The notes beneath the pieces are model-generated. The model saw only the letters and a list, made by a program, of their open reading frames with translations, had not been told where the DNA came from and made no database searches. From assembly GCA_028554755.1 (NCBI GenBank), contig JAPTOF010000006.1, positions 6,008,501 through 6,072,500 of the forward strand: a stretch of 64,000 bases of DNA, in the 5' to 3' direction. Positions within the stretch are counted from its first letter, which is position 1; each line of letters starts with the position of its first letter. The stretch is from Cordia subcordata. Lineage: Eukaryota; Streptophyta; Magnoliopsida; Boraginales; Cordiaceae. Positions 1-12,430 of the stretch are shown here, in pieces. The translations under genes were made by a program, and so were the position numbers.

Positions 1-952
1 ATTCAAGGTTCTGTTCACCTAATAAATGGCATAATGGAATTCTCTTCTTCATATATTGCCATAAAACAAATGATGCATCTCAGAATTACAGAAATGGAAT
101 TAGTTCACGTTATTCTTATGTGTTACATGTAGGAAACTACACAAGTAATGAAAATGATGGATAGTACCTGAAGCCTGCATAACAACTGTGGGCATAAGCA
201 ATTGGCTGAAGTTGAACCCAAATCATCCGAACTCATGATAACCTTGGTGAAAGAGAAAGACAATTGAATTTCATCTATCTAGACAACTGAACTTCCTGAA
301 GCGCATGCTTTGGCAAGAGTAGCCATGACAATCAAGAAATTTATGATTTTTTAATGTGGAACAATTTTTTTAGGATAATTGAATATTATAACAACAAAAA
401 GCAAGCAGGTCTATGGGGGTAGTTTAGTACATTTAAGTAATATTAAGATTTATGATTAAGGAAAATGGATATAATTTCACAACAACCCAAGAGAAAAATA
501 AGCAATCAATTTTGAGCAGTAATACTTTTGTTTGACAATAGTTGACAAGACACATGACAAGAGATGCAGAAGTGTAGAAGCAATAGAGAGAGAGAGAGAG
601 TATCACTGTGAGCCTCATACATGCTACATGGAAATCCCTTCATATAGTCTACGGATCCCTTTATAACGTTATCAGGAGAATCAGTTGATAGATTTAAATC
701 TTACAGTGGCTTCATCACATGATTGGATAAATCAACAATGTCAACCTAACAGCTGAATTTTCCATCAACCATTTTTGTAGACATTGTTGCTTTCTATTCA
801 ACGAGCAAGACTAGGTAAAACTGAAAGATCTAAACAAATTATCAAACTTTTGACCAAAATGTAGCACTGTTCAACTAATAACAGTATCTTATACAAGCTT
901 GGTAAATCATGTTTGAACTACCATTGTGCCACGTCCAGAGATGAAAGTATGT
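1..952. other. Left-edge flank without a recognised gene
   Basis: AT-rich sequence downstream of the DNL zinc-finger gene; its right part should hold that gene's 3' UTR. A short (GA)n run lies at about 586-600. On the minus strand around 170-235 there is a short open stretch ending in a donor-like CAG/GTAC, but it shows no recognisable protein family, so I do not call an exon. An exon of a gene continuing off the left edge cannot be excluded. Confidence 0.5.
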
Positions 953-3860
953 TTAAACTTCAAGTTTCCTTCCAGCAAGATCTTCAAGTGTGAGATTTAA
1001 CGTATCAATAGACCCCTTCTTCACTTCTTCACCGCGTGAAGCCAGGAACTCCTCAACGCTGCCGGGTTCTCCAAACCACCCCAGCCGATCAGCAATCAGA
1101 TGTAGATTATTACATCCACTGCATCTAGCCACGACCACACCTTTATCATATGACTCTCGACAAACTGTTTTAACAGATCTGGTTTCACAAACTCTGCATG
1201 TGAAGATCATGGCAAGGTCATGTCTTGAGGATATTTTGAGGTTAGATGTTACACTGGTTTCTACAGTAGTCTCACTGGCTGGACTTGAGATGACTTCAGC
1301 TGAGTTGGTACCAGGTTTTAGATTGCCATCTTCAAGTCCTTCCCCATCTTTAACATGTTCCTTGCTGGCTTCTGGTTGTGTCTGAAACCTTCTAAAGATG
1401 AGTTCATTTCTGCCAAAGAATGAGTTTGCAGATGGTAGGCTTTTCCAACAAGATTCTGCATGAATTATCCAAAAAGTTACTTGCCCAAATACTAATATGT
1501 GAATGTGAATGAACATGAAATGGGTCAAAATGGACTGTGAAGATATCCAAGTGCAGCAAGAAGAAATGTCTCCACACTAGAAATGGCATGGAGAAAACAA
1601 TCGTATTGAATATGCTTATTCATTAGCAGTAAATATCATGCATAATTTAGCAGGCTATTTTGTCCCTGACAAATATCTGGCTTTTGAGTTCGGCCACATT
1701 TGATTTCCTATGCCCACACCATAACAGGAAAAGAGGACAGCTCTCTCTCAGAAACATTGTTATATCTACATTATCCCAAAGTCACTAAAATTTCCAAATA
1801 AATCATGTAGATAATGGCAACAATTTTCAGGAAAAAGATCAGCAAGATTACTTGTCTGCACAATATATTTTCCTAGAATTGCAGCAGCCATATGCCCCGT
1901 TCACCACGTCTAATTAACATAGAGAAGATTACCACTTCAATTGATGCCACAAATAACAAAATTCTTCTCTAGAAACAACAAGAACTCGTTCAAAGACCCA
2001 TCCACATCAGACATCGATGGAGTAGCCCAAGCTTCAATCTCCAATTCCTGTTCTTAGGTTGGAGAGGAGAATAAGTACCTTATATGTTGGTCTATTCCTA
2101 AGGCTAACATATCCAAGGAGCCATTTGCACCAGGAGCCAGCTTGAGAAAATGTTAACAACATCAAGAAGAAGATTATGCATTATAACACCAAAATGTAAT
2201 ACAATTTCAACTTTTCCAGTAATTGAGTCCCTGCACATTGACTGGAAGACACTTCTCCACTAATATAAAGAAACCATAAACATAATTGAAAAGAAAACTG
2301 GAACCGTCTCCTCCACCAAAGAGGTTATCATCGCCAATTATAGGTTAACTAAGGGCTCCTTTGGATTAGCCCTTTATAAAAGTGCATTATTGCATAACTT
2401 TTCAAAAACTATTTCTTTGAGAAGCTCAAACTTCTAGCTTCTAAAGAAATGCTCCATTAGAACTTTTTTAAGACTTTCAACTTTTTTTAAAAGCCAATTT
2501 AAATGCGTACTGCAAAAAGAGGTGCCTTTTCTCGTGAAATAAATGCTTTTCGATTGAAAAAAATCCAAATCAAGGGAGCAGTAAGAACGGAGAAGATCCT
2601 TCTTTCCATTCTGTTTCTTTTATTCTAAAATCACCTACATTCACCACCAAGAGCCCCCACCACACATTTAAAGTATTCGATCACAGATTGGGCCCTTCCT
2701 CAGTTGTCATTTTCATTACCATTAATAATTATACTGCATTCTGAAAATTTTATCCATGGCATTCACTAATTTTCACTCAAAAAGCTCAAATAACTATCCC
2801 TGTCAAATGCAGCGGCGTAAGCACGATTATTCATTCTTGTAGCACAAACCAGCCACAGCTCCGATCACTCTTCTTACTGCTAGGTTCCTACTTTGATAGT
2901 CCTTCTTATCCAAGTACAACTTGAAAACTTCTACAATGATTAATCCCCAGCAAAAAACTGAAACCACACCTTACTATATTACTTTCTCCCATACCAAGCA
3001 TAATTGCATAAAGTAATAAACTGAACCATAATTATGATATAAGAATAAATAAATAAACCTTTTTCTTATCCTTCTTTAATCTATTAAAACAAGATTCCAA
3101 TCTAAAACCTGTACAAACAAAGTGTAGGGATAATCTAAGGGCGCTTTATAAGTTAATATTGTGATGGCTTTTAACAATATTGAGCCTGCAACACCAGTCT
3201 CGCTTAGCAGCTGGGTCTAGAGACGCGACACAAGAAATACACTTGAACATTACCACTAATAAGGCCTGTTTGCATTGGCAAGTGCATTGTTTTTGCAATA
3301 ACTATTTAGCTTGGCATCCAAAAAAGCTTAAATTCTTTTTTTTTTTTAAGAAAAAAAACTCAAATATAGTTTTTTTTTCAGTAGCTAGAATTTTTACTTC
3401 TCAAAAAAATCACTTTTTTTCAAGACTTACAGGGGGGGGGAAATTTTAAGAAAAGCCACCTCTTTCAAAAGCCTTTTTTCCAACAGATTTTGAAAAAAAA
3501 ATATTTTTCTGAGAAATTAAAATTTCTGACATCTAAAAAAGCTGTAAATGTTTCAGAGTTTCAGCTTTAAGCCAAGCTAAATAGTTATTGCAAAAAGAAT
3601 AAATTTTTTCCAAAAAAAAAAAAAAAAGTCTGAAAAAAGCCAATCCAAACAGGCCCTTAAGACCACCATCCTCGAGAAAAAGCACCAAATTTTTCCAAAA
3701 CCAAAATTGAGAGAAAAGTAAAATGTGGAGAATGAAAAGTTAACTTCTGCGTGTAAAAAGATGGGGATTGCCGGATTGGTTTACCTCTGGAGAGTGGGGT
3801 GTGGGGCTGGCTGGTGGCGAGAAGAGAGAGAATGCGCCTCTGAATTTGACGAGCCGCCAT
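953..3860 (-). CDS. DNL-type zinc-finger mitochondrial Hsp70 escort protein (Zim17/Hep1 family)
   Basis: Two-exon model: exon 1 is 3860-3785 and exon 2 is 1455-953, joined through a G/AA codon, giving 192 residues. The ATG at 3858-3860 opens an Arg-rich, acid-free N-terminus (residues 1-25) typical of a mitochondrial presequence. Exon 1 ends CAGAG/GTAAAC and exon 2 follows TGCAG. The zinc domain carries C112-x2-C115 and C137-x2-C140, then HLIADRLGWFG, where the family's usual DNL triad reads DRL. Family members keep mitochondrial Hsp70 soluble and support protein import; organelle targeting here is inferred from the N-terminus. The 2.3-kb intron (1456-3784) contains two MITEs. A small extra exon inside it cannot be ruled out, but the direct join is in phase and gives a family-like length. 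Confidence 0.85.
2353..2579. repeat. MITE, Tourist-like family A (copy 1)
   Basis: The left end GGGCTCCTTTGGATT is mirrored by AATCCAAATCAAGGGAGC on the right. Inside are the T-rich and A-rich arms seen in other family copies. It lies in the intron of the DNL zinc-finger gene. The ends are diverged and no clean target duplication is visible. Confidence 0.6.
3263..3656. repeat. MITE, Tourist-like family A (copy 2, long form)
   Basis: About 394 bp with long inverted arms: GGCCTGTTTGCATTGGC at the left and GCCAATCCAAACAGGCC at the right. The subterminal segment GCAATAACTATTTAGCTTGG is also mirrored near 3570-3593. Flanks are TAA on the left and TTA on the right, compatible with a 3-bp TWA target. 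It lies about 130 bp inside the intron from exon 1 of the DNL gene. Poly-A, poly-T and G-run tracts inside suggest slippage. Confidence 0.8.
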
Positions 3861-4144
3861 GAGAGTTGTTGTTTAGAGATAGCACAGCTTGGGAACAGAC
3901 CAGTTTACACAAGCTGTAACAATGGCGGCTTTGGCCAGTTGTGTGAGATTTGCTTGCGGGTTCGGAAATCTAAAAGTTTTCTGTAATTTCATGTTGCTCC
4001 CTGGGATTTTTACAGATTGCATTTTGACCCTTATATTTCTGGAACTCTTTCTTTTGTCCCTCTTTTCATTTTTCTCAATTTGCTCGTGCAACAATTTTAT
4101 GGGGGTGGGCCCGGGAGTGTCCAATGGGAAAGTAGTTTCTCTTT

Positions 4145-4175
4145 CCTTTTCTTTTCTTTTCTTTTCTTTTCTTTT
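4145..4175. repeat. (CTTTT)n microsatellite
   Basis: About six CTTTT units in tandem, upstream of the DNL zinc-finger gene. Confidence 0.9.
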
Positions 4176-6843
4176 TGGTTAATTTGGTCATGCAACAACC
4201 ACCATCAAATTGTGTTCGCCGCAATATATTTTGCCATTTGTGAGAAATATATTTGTTAGTTCATGTCAATTTATGTGCATTAAGCAAAGTAATACGGTAT
4301 TTTTCTTTATTCACATTTATTAATATCTCCCTTTAAGTGTACTCGTGGTACTAAATCACGTGAACTAAAGCATTCATTTTAGTAAACCATATTTCATTAT
4401 TCGGTCATGTAATGGAAAGTTTCAAAATTTAACAACTACAATTAATAATATCAACACTATTAAGTAAAAGACAGTCTCGAATCTCTAATATTTATTATTA
4501 ATATTTTGATCACATTTATCATTAGATGTACTATAATTTTAACTATATTTTGTAAATTAATTTAAAATCTAATTGCTAATATTATTTAATAATATGAAAT
4601 TAATGTTAAAATATGTGCATCCAACAAGTCACACGCTAGTTAGGGATAATTGCTGACCAAAGTTAGTGCTTGTACCTATTATTGGTGACTTAAGTAACAA
4701 AATTTTCTTCTGACTCGATAATCACAAACATGAAACGCGGGCGACACTTTTCGATGGTCAATTGTTTTATCAAATGTTTTCTTTTCTTCTTTTTCATTTT
4801 TGGGTATGCTGTGATTCAGCGGATAATGTTAGACGTGCCCATTATGACATGAAATGTGCAAGGCTTAAAGAGTAGAATTAGTTTGACTGCAACTGTGTTT
4901 GTTGTTTTATATTCTCATATGGTATAATTTAGCTTTTCTAGTCATATATTCTCGTATCATAAAATCATGATCTGTTCTAGTCAATAATGCATATTTCTAT
5001 TTTCTTAATGATGAAAATTCGTGTTCAGAAGCTAAGACTAAATATTAAAAATACTCGGTAATATACAGATATGTTCGAATAATATAAGGTTCAAATTAGT
5101 TAAATAAAAGATTTATTAAAAGCTGATTTAGCTATCAGATGTATTAGCTTCCTAATCGATAATTCACACCCATGCTCCAGAGCTCCATACATTTAACCAA
5201 TTTGAGTGGGGCATTCTTGCTTAGTACCTTATTTTGCGCCTTCTAATATGATGATGAGATGAAAACTTTCAAAAAGAGATTATTGATTATAGATCAGTTA
5301 CTCCAAGTTAGACGATTATTTGAATTTTTGTATTGTTGAGGATGAAATTGATCTCAAAACTAGCAGCTTCCTAATGGATTGACACCCATGCTAATACATT
5401 TATCAATTTCCCCCACCCTCGACCTACCCCGCTTCCCATAGAATCTGAATTGAGGACATCACACTTGAAATAAATAGTGTCAACTATTTGAACTATCTAT
5501 TAATCCTTTTATAATGAAGTTAAAAAAAAAAAAAAAGAAGAAGAAGAAGAAAAAGAACATCTCAATGTTGTTTGCACAGCTAAGATTGGTATGTCAATTC
5601 CAATATGTTTCTTTTAATCTGATGTCGGTCTTCATATCCAAAACAAACAAAAGCTAAGAGTCAAAATAGCCATATAAGAAAAAGACGTCTCTTTCTTTTT
5701 CCTTGACCAGAAAAAAGACTTCGAACGAGCACTACAAAACCACCTAAAAGTCCAATTCGTCCATTAGTTTACCCCGGGCGTGGGAGTGGGGGAGGGGGCA
5801 CGGCGGCAAGCAGGTTGGGCGCACGCGCAAATTCCAAATTGTAAATTGTAGTTGTGGCTCCTTTCGATGCTAAATGAACTGACAGCGCCGCAAACAATAA
5901 GAATTAATAATTTATTTAGTTTTTATTTTTGATTAACTTTAAAATAAAAAAATTTATTTATAATTTATTAAGCTATTAGTCTTTAAATAAAAAATTATCA
6001 AAATTTTAATAATTAGCACACCTGACATGCATATAGATTAACGATCCGGGAATGTAGTTAGAATAGATAGGTTCAAAATTAAAAAATCTATATGTTTTGA
6101 CTTTTTTGACGTGCTATTTTTTCAATTATTTTTTACTTGAAGGTTAACGGTTCTATAAATTACAAAAATAATAGACCGATTTGTTATATTTTAAAAATAA
6201 AGAATTTAAGCATTAAAACTCGAGAGACGAAAAACTAAACGAAACACTAACACGAAAAACGAAAAACAAAAAAAGAGAGATAAATATTGATTGGGACAAA
6301 AGTGAGAGATGGTCGGTATCGTTTATTAAACTTAAAACATAAGTAAACAACAATTCTCGCTCAAATATTCCAAATCAATGAAAAGATTAAAAAATATATA
6401 TACATATGTATATATATATATATATGCACGCACACTAGTTTTCTATTCTAAAATATAATTTTATGTACATATAACGAGTAAAACAATTAAAATAAATATC
6501 ATCAAATTAATAATATAAATATCCAATAATAGAAGAGAAGATAAATACACAATATGTTAAATGAATTTATTACATAATTTAAATAGTGCAGCCCTTTGAT
6601 ACACCCGAGAAATTAGTATTCTTATATTTTTATTATTGTTAATAGTCAATTTTAATAATTAATGTGAGATATAAAACTTAAATATATTTAGTCATATTAA
6701 ATTTTCAACTTTAATCATAACTTTCATATTTTTGCAAAATCTATTAATTTTACAAAGAAAATTCATGAATAATGTAAATTAACATATTTTCATAATTTTT
6801 TGAGCAACTTTTTAATATAGACAGTACAGAGGAAACGCGTACG

Positions 6844-6861
6844 ATGTATATATATATATAT
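6844..6861 (+). promoter_or_regulatory. Possible TATA box of the kinase gene
   Basis: A TATATATATATATA run lies about 150 bp upstream of the kinase ATG at 7008. A start site some 30 bp downstream would give a leader of roughly 115-130 nt. AT runs are common here, so this rests on position only. Confidence 0.35.
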
Positions 6862-7007
6862 TGATAGATACATGGAAGAGTCATAAGTTGAACTTTAAAA
6901 TCGCCAGCGACTTCCAATTATTCTCGTGGAAGTCATGAGCATCATCATAATCCAAAATTTTACCAAAACCATACCCACCACAATAAATAAATAAAAAAAA
7001 GAGTAAA

Positions 7008-8255
7008 ATGTGCAAATCCAAGAAGAGTCTAACCGAAGGCGTGATCCAACCAAGCCCTCGCATGTCGAAAACCACCAAAACGACGCCAACATCGCCGACG
7101 TCGGCATCATTCGCCCCATCCTCGACGACGAGCAGCTTTTTCAGAAACAACAACCTCAACAAAGACTATTACAACTCATGGCAATCATCGTCCTCCATCT
7201 TATCGTCGTCCAACAGCGTCGACACGTCTCTGTCGAGTGATCATCTCCGCCTATCGATCCTCGGCCGCGACCAACCCCACCTCTACGACTTCTCCGAAAT
7301 CCGCTACGCCACCAACAACTTCCTCCTCAAGCCCTTCTCGTCCTCCTCCTCCTCCACCTCCTGGCGCTGCGCTATTCGCAACGCGAACGTCGTCATCGTT
7401 CAGCGGAAGTTTCGCCGGCAGATGGACATCTCCGAGCTCGTCGAACGGCTCGCCCATATCTGCAAGAGCCACCATGCGAGCTTGATCAAGCTCAAGGGCG
7501 CTTCCATTTCTGGGAATTATATTTACTTGGTCTACGATTTTGTCCAAGGCGCGAGCTTATCTCATTGCTTGAGGAATTCGAGGAACCCGATGTTTACGAT
7601 GTTGTCGACGTGGATGTCGCGAATCCAGGTGGCGTCTGACGTGGCACATGGTCTAGATTACATCCACAATTCGACTGGGTTAGGGTTTGGGTTTGTGCAC
7701 AACCACATAAAGAGCTCGAGTATAATCGTGACCGAGCCTTCTTTTTCCTCGAAGATTTGCCACTTCGGCACGGCGGAGCTGTGCGGCGAGATAGCGCAGC
7801 CGTCGGACGGCAAGGTTGTGAAGTTTGAGGGGACGAGGGGGTACATGGCGCCGGAGTTTCAATCGAGCGGCGTCGCGACGCAGCAGACGGATGTTTACGC
7901 CTTCGGGGTTGTGCTCTTGGAGTTGTTGGCCGGCGAGGAGGCGTTGAGTTATTCGGTCGATGAGAGGGGTGGGTATGTGAGGCGGTCGGTGATCGAAACG
8001 GCGAGGGAGGCGGCGGACGGCGGTGGAGGTGCGGTGAGGAGGTGGGTGGACAGGAGGCTGAAGGATTCGTATCCGGTGGAGGTGGTGGAGAAGATGGTCC
8101 GGCTCGGGTTGGAGTGCGTGGCGGAGGATCCGGAGAGCAGGCCGGATATGGGTAAGGTTGCGGGTCGGATATCCCAGTTGTATTTGGAGTCGCAGACGTG
8201 GGCGGAGAAGATGGGGTCGCCGCTCGATTTCAGTGTTTCTCTAGCGCCTCGGTGA
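7008..8255 (+). CDS. Intronless receptor-like cytoplasmic kinase, probable pseudokinase
   Basis: 415 residues with no signal peptide or membrane segment. Residues 1-85 are Ser/Thr/Lys/Asn-rich and low-complexity; a protein-kinase fold spans about 93-395. Kept motifs are GTRGYMAPE (275-283), DVYAFGVVLLELL (subdomain IX, from 295) and SRPD (377-380). Broken motifs are the glycine loop (a Ser run at 111-116), the catalytic HRD, which reads HNH at 231-233, and the metal-binding DFG, which reads HFG at 252-254. Both essential aspartates are therefore missing, so phosphotransfer is unlikely and a scaffolding or signalling role is more plausible. The kinase part looks like plant LysM-receptor/RLCK-type kinases, but no LysM ectodomain is present; the subfamily is uncertain. 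The GC-rich coding sequence contrasts sharply with AT-rich flanks. The ATG at 7008 is the first in a good frame. Confidence 0.88.
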   Translation: MCKSKKSLTEGVIQPSPRMSKTTKTTPTSPTSASFAPSSTTSSFFRNNNLNKDYYNSWQSSSSILSSSNSVDTSLSSDHLRLSILGRDQPHLYDFSEIRYATNNFLLKPFSSSSSSTSWRCAIRNANVVIVQRKFRRQMDISELVERLAHICKSHHASLIKLKGASISGNYIYLVYDFVQGASLSHCLRNSRNPMFTMLSTWMSRIQVASDVAHGLDYIHNSTGLGFGFVHNHIKSSSIIVTEPSFSSKICHFGTAELCGEIAQPSDGKVVKFEGTRGYMAPEFQSSGVATQQTDVYAFGVVLLELLAGEEALSYSVDERGGYVRRSVIETAREAADGGGGAVRRWVDRRLKDSYPVEVVEKMVRLGLECVAEDPESRPDMGKVAGRISQLYLESQTWAEKMGSPLDFSVSLAPR

Positions 8256-8812
8256 CGGCATTCGCGGGAGGGCAGTTTTGTAAATTTGGATAGTCCTTCT
8301 TTGAACATGCATTGCGGCGAGTTGTTACCATAAGTTTCGTTGGGTTTGATACGGCTTAGGAATTAATTATCATTTCAATCTCCTGCTAATGCTATGGGTG
8401 AATGTCCTGACTTACTCGGTAGCAACTCATAAAGTTGGCTTTTCCCCTCAGGTTTAACCAAATGTGCTTGGTGGTCGTCGGGCTCTAAAGAACATCCTAC
8501 GGTTGAGCTCCGCAAATTGTCCTCTTCTTATTAGAAAAGGTTTATCGAGGTTTAGAGTTTTTGGTCATTAAGACTTTCTCCTTATTTGAAGAAAAAAAGA
8601 TTTTTTCTTGTATTTTACCATCAATTATAGGGGATTATTTTGCTATTTCTTCCAACAGTCTTGACATTGTTTCAATTTTTCGGGTGTAATTTATTTTTAA
8701 ATACAAGATAAAAAAGGAAGTTATTTGTGGATAGTGTTGTTGTATGTGATTGATCACGATGATATTAACCGATTGTGCTTAATTGTTCATTGTAACAGCT
8801 TCAATTTTAATT
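8256..8812. other. 3' flank of the kinase gene
   Basis: Moderately AT-rich sequence, probably the kinase 3' UTR followed by intergenic DNA. No gene or element is recognised before the MITE at 8813. Confidence 0.5.
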
Positions 8813-9033
8813 CGGCTCGTTTGGATTGGTTTTTTTCAAAAGCGTTTTTTTTAACAGTTTTTTAAAAATAATTTTTTTTTAGAGAAGTTGAAAATTCTAA
8901 CTTCTAAAAAAAACTGTATTTAAGCTTTTTCATATTTTTAATTTTTTTAGAAGTCAAATTAAATAGTTATTATAAATTTAATGTAATTTTTTTGAAAAAA
9001 AAAATTCTAAAAAAAGTCAATCCAAATAAGCCC
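8813..9033. repeat. MITE, Tourist-like family A (copy 3)
   Basis: Left end GGCTCGTTTGGATTGG and right end GTCAATCCAAATAAGCCC are inverted. T-rich and A-rich arms bracket an AT core. It has the same architecture as the other family copies. Confidence 0.75.
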
Positions 9034-10917
9034 TAAAATATGCAGTTTGAGAGTTTTGCAAAATCTAAAATAGTGATATTAGTGGCAAGGTTTGACAAAG
9101 TTTTGTCATTAGTCACTAATGTTCTTTTGTTGACCTACTAATAATTTTTTTTTTCATCCTATTCCTTTGGGGTGAATTTTCAAAAAATATAGTGACGCAT
9201 TCATCATTGCATTTACCAGAATAAAATAAAATATTAAAAAGAATTTGTCAAAGTCAAATTTGAAGCGAAATGAACGATTAAAAGAGGAATCCAAACAACA
9301 ACATGTTGTTGATTGAAGTGATAACAATTCATCCTGTAAAGAGAAGAACACAAGTTTGAATTTTAAGAAGTGATTTTTTTTCCTTAATTACTACCAATTT
9401 AATAAAAATTAGTTTCACGTTCAATGTGATTTGGAAAGTCCTTATCTTAAAGTACAAAAAAAAAAAAAAAAGAAGGAAGCGGGTTGAAGATTTGGCGTGA
9501 TTAGTGGAATCTTTTTCTTCGGCCTTTTTTACTGTTTGAGATGGACAGAATTTTTTTTTTTTTTTACTTAATACCAAACAGATGCGGAATATGGTTAGGT
9601 TAATTTTAGTTTAAGGTGTATTTGCAGATTATTTAAGAATTCAAATAATTTTTTTGATCTTTTGAACGAGTGTGATGTCGCACTCGTTCATGTTAGATTT
9701 TTTTTTATCAATATAAAAATTCACCTTTTCAGTCATTCTCAAATTAAATGTAGTTTTTCTTATAATTTTTTTCAACAATTACATTATATTTAATGTCAGA
9801 ACGACTAAAATGATAAATATTTATATATATGGAATCACTTAATTAACTCTAACTAGTGTAATATTGCATCTTCGAAAAAAAATCACGATTTTATCAACAA
9901 TAGAGATAAATTTAAATTTAATAACCTTGATCGCAATAAATTTCATCTAACCACTCGACTCAATATTTACACAGACAAGTATATCTCAACTCCACAAATA
10001 ATATTGAGTGTTCTCTTTATTTTCTTTTTTCATTTTAATCCTCGCAACTATCTTTAAATTTTATGTATGATATTAAAGTGACAAATGAAAAGAAAAAATT
10101 CAGACTCAAAAATTGGTAAAATGTCTTCATGAATTGTCTCTATCTTGGGTAAAATAATGCCAAGATAGAATCACCATGAAACCAATGTCTTCATGGAGTA
10201 ATGGCATAATTTAGTAGGATAACAATGCCATTCTGAAAAATAAACAATTCTTAAAATGATGATAGGATTATTGACCGGACAAATTCAACAAGTTGAAATA
10301 AATCAATAAGTAAATAAATAAATAAAAAGGACAAGTCTTGATGTAACAAAGCTTCATTGAATAAATAAAAGCTGATAATATCTGGCAACACAATTGACCA
10401 GCGAACAATGCTCCGCAGAACAAAATTTGAAGACCATTTTAGAGATCGAGTCAAAATCATAAAAATCTAACTGATGACTATAAGCCGCAAAAATGCTTAA
10501 TTGAATTGGGGGGAAAACCAAAAAAAGTGAATAGGATGCACAGGGAAAAGACTCCCTCATTCGCAAATTTAATGGAAAAGAAAAATATTAAGGTGTTTCC
10601 ACTTTTCAAGACAGATTACATGAATAACTTGTCGCATTTAAAAAACACAAGGTAGTAATGAGATAAATTTTAAAAATAGGACTAACCAACAAATTAAACA
10701 AAACACGGTAATGCTTTCTTTTTGTTATCTTATTATCAGGTGTTTAAGGCGTATTTTGCATTTTAGTTCTCTTTCCCCTTTCAGCTCCAATTATGATGTA
10801 TAGTTGCTGTTTCTAGTCCTCAGCTTTTACTCCCGAGAAGTAGATTGTTTAGAAAATTTTTGATAATTTATTGATTCATCTGATATTTAAATATATGATC
10901 TGTTTCTAAACTTACTA
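9034..10917. other. AT-rich intergenic stretch
   Basis: No gene is recognised. Homopolymer runs occur near 9460 and 9550. A 9-bp perfect hairpin stem (GAACGAGTG / CACTCGTTC, 8-nt loop) sits at about 9664-9689. The open frames here have the composition of random AT-rich DNA. Confidence 0.5.
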
Positions 10918-11187
10918 GTGCTCTGTTTGTTATAGTCTTATTTTAATATGTTTATCCTATTAAAATGAGGGTACATCTTATAAGATTTAAGAAATCTTAT
11001 TATACATCCTATGAAAATTCAAAACAAAACCATACTTTTTATATTATAAGAAATAAGCAATCTATCATATATTATTTTTTACAATTATGGAATGTATGGT
11101 ACATGTGATAACATATCTTAAATCTTATAAGATATCTCCAAATTTCAATAGAATAAGTATCTTAAAATAAGATTATTCCAAACACAC
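10918..11187. repeat. MITE with ~75-bp inverted arms flanked by TA
   Basis: The left arm (GTGCTCTGTTTG, then TCTTATTTTAA and CTTATAAGATTTAAG) is mirrored by the right arm (CTTAAATCTTATAAG, then TTAAAATAAGA and CCAAACACAC). TA lies on both sides (10916-10917 and 11188-11189). About 270 bp with no coding capacity. Stowaway (TA target) or a decayed Tourist element are both possible. Confidence 0.65.
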
Positions 11188-11930
11188 TATACGTTGAATT
11201 GTCGAACACCCATTTTGGTGGCATTCTAAGAGCGTTTAGGTGAATTAGGCATCCGTCGTTGACACGGTGGAAACACATGAATCTCAATTTCGCACGTTTT
11301 AATGGCTTATAGTCGGGTAATCTTGTTGCAACTTCTCTAGCTGCTATGGTGAGTGTTCCGTGGCATGCTGGTGTGATGTTTATGACGTGTGTGTGGTTGG
11401 CATCCCTGTTTTTTGGCATAGTGTTCACATCCTGGTGTTGCAGAGGAACTTTTGTGTAGTTCTGGTTTCAGCAAGCCCACTTTACAAAGGGAACGTTGTT
11501 TCCCGGTAACCAGCCGCATATTTGTTTTACTTTGGGCCAATACTAATGATGGTACTCCACCTGTCCCACTTTGAAATTATTCATATTCAATTATTTCGGT
11601 TATAATGATGGTAACCAGCCGCATATTCGTGTATATCAAATGTAACATAAATGTTTTAGTCAAACGCTATTTTTTGAAAGTTCTTTCGAGTCATAAAAAG
11701 TAGAAATTTGGAGTGATGAGTTTTTTTTCTCTTTTTTATTTTTCCTACGTAAAAGTAAGTTAAAATATGAACTTTAAAAAAAATGCCTATTAATTTAAAT
11801 AGGCTTTAAATTTGTCTATTCAAACTTTCATTTTCTAAGACAAGAAAAATTGAACCGATGGAACCCAACTATCAAATGAGTTCGTCACATAAGCAAAACC
11901 ATCACCCGCGCTAGAATACTTTCTAGGGGT

Positions 11931-12430
11931 GAGTATTCGATTTAACCGAACCGAAACGAATTTTAATAACTAAATTTCCAAATTTTTAAAAATTAATAAC
12001 CAAAATTGAATTGAATTATATAATAATCGAAATTATTTAATCGAATTTTTTCGATTCAGTTTTGATTATAACCGAAATAATTGAATTGTTCTAAAAAATA
12101 CATTATTCAAAATTAATTAAAATAACCAAATTTCTGTTAATTATAATGACCAAATCCAAATATCCATCATTAAAATTCACACAGTGCATATAGGAATGAC
12201 ATAAACTTACAAATATATATGGAAATAAACTTGAAAAATAGTAACTAAATAAAATTATTTATAAAAACTTAACCATTCGGTTATTAACCAAAATTTTGGA
12301 GAAATAATCAAAAGCAAACCAAAAAATGCTCTTTTTCATTTTGATAATCAAAACTGAACCAAAATTTGTATTTGAATTAAGTTTGGTATGGTTATTCAGT
12401 TATAATCGAATAATGCTCATAATTTGATAG
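11931..12430. repeat. Probable hAT-like non-autonomous element or relic
   Basis: It begins TAGGGGTGAGTATTCGATTT and contains many AACCGAA / TTCGGTTA type motifs in opposite orientations at its two halves, ending near AATCGAATAATGCTCAT. Elements starting TAGGGGTGAGCATTCGG and rich in such motifs are common in plants. No clear 8-bp target duplication is visible, so the borders are approximate. Confidence 0.5.

Larger units (their letters stand above)
3861..7007. other. Intergenic AT-rich region between two divergent genes
   Basis: No coding region is recognised. It contains a (CTTTT)n tract at about 4145-4175, an A-rich/GAA tract near 5520-5555, a short GC-rich patch near 5770-5830 and AT runs near 6400-6424 and 6846-6861. 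The two flanking genes diverge from here, so both promoters should lie inside it. Confidence 0.6.

Noticed and set aside
170..235. Possible minus-strand exon with a CAG/GTAC donor at the left edge
   Set aside because: Too short, no family match and no partner exon in the window.
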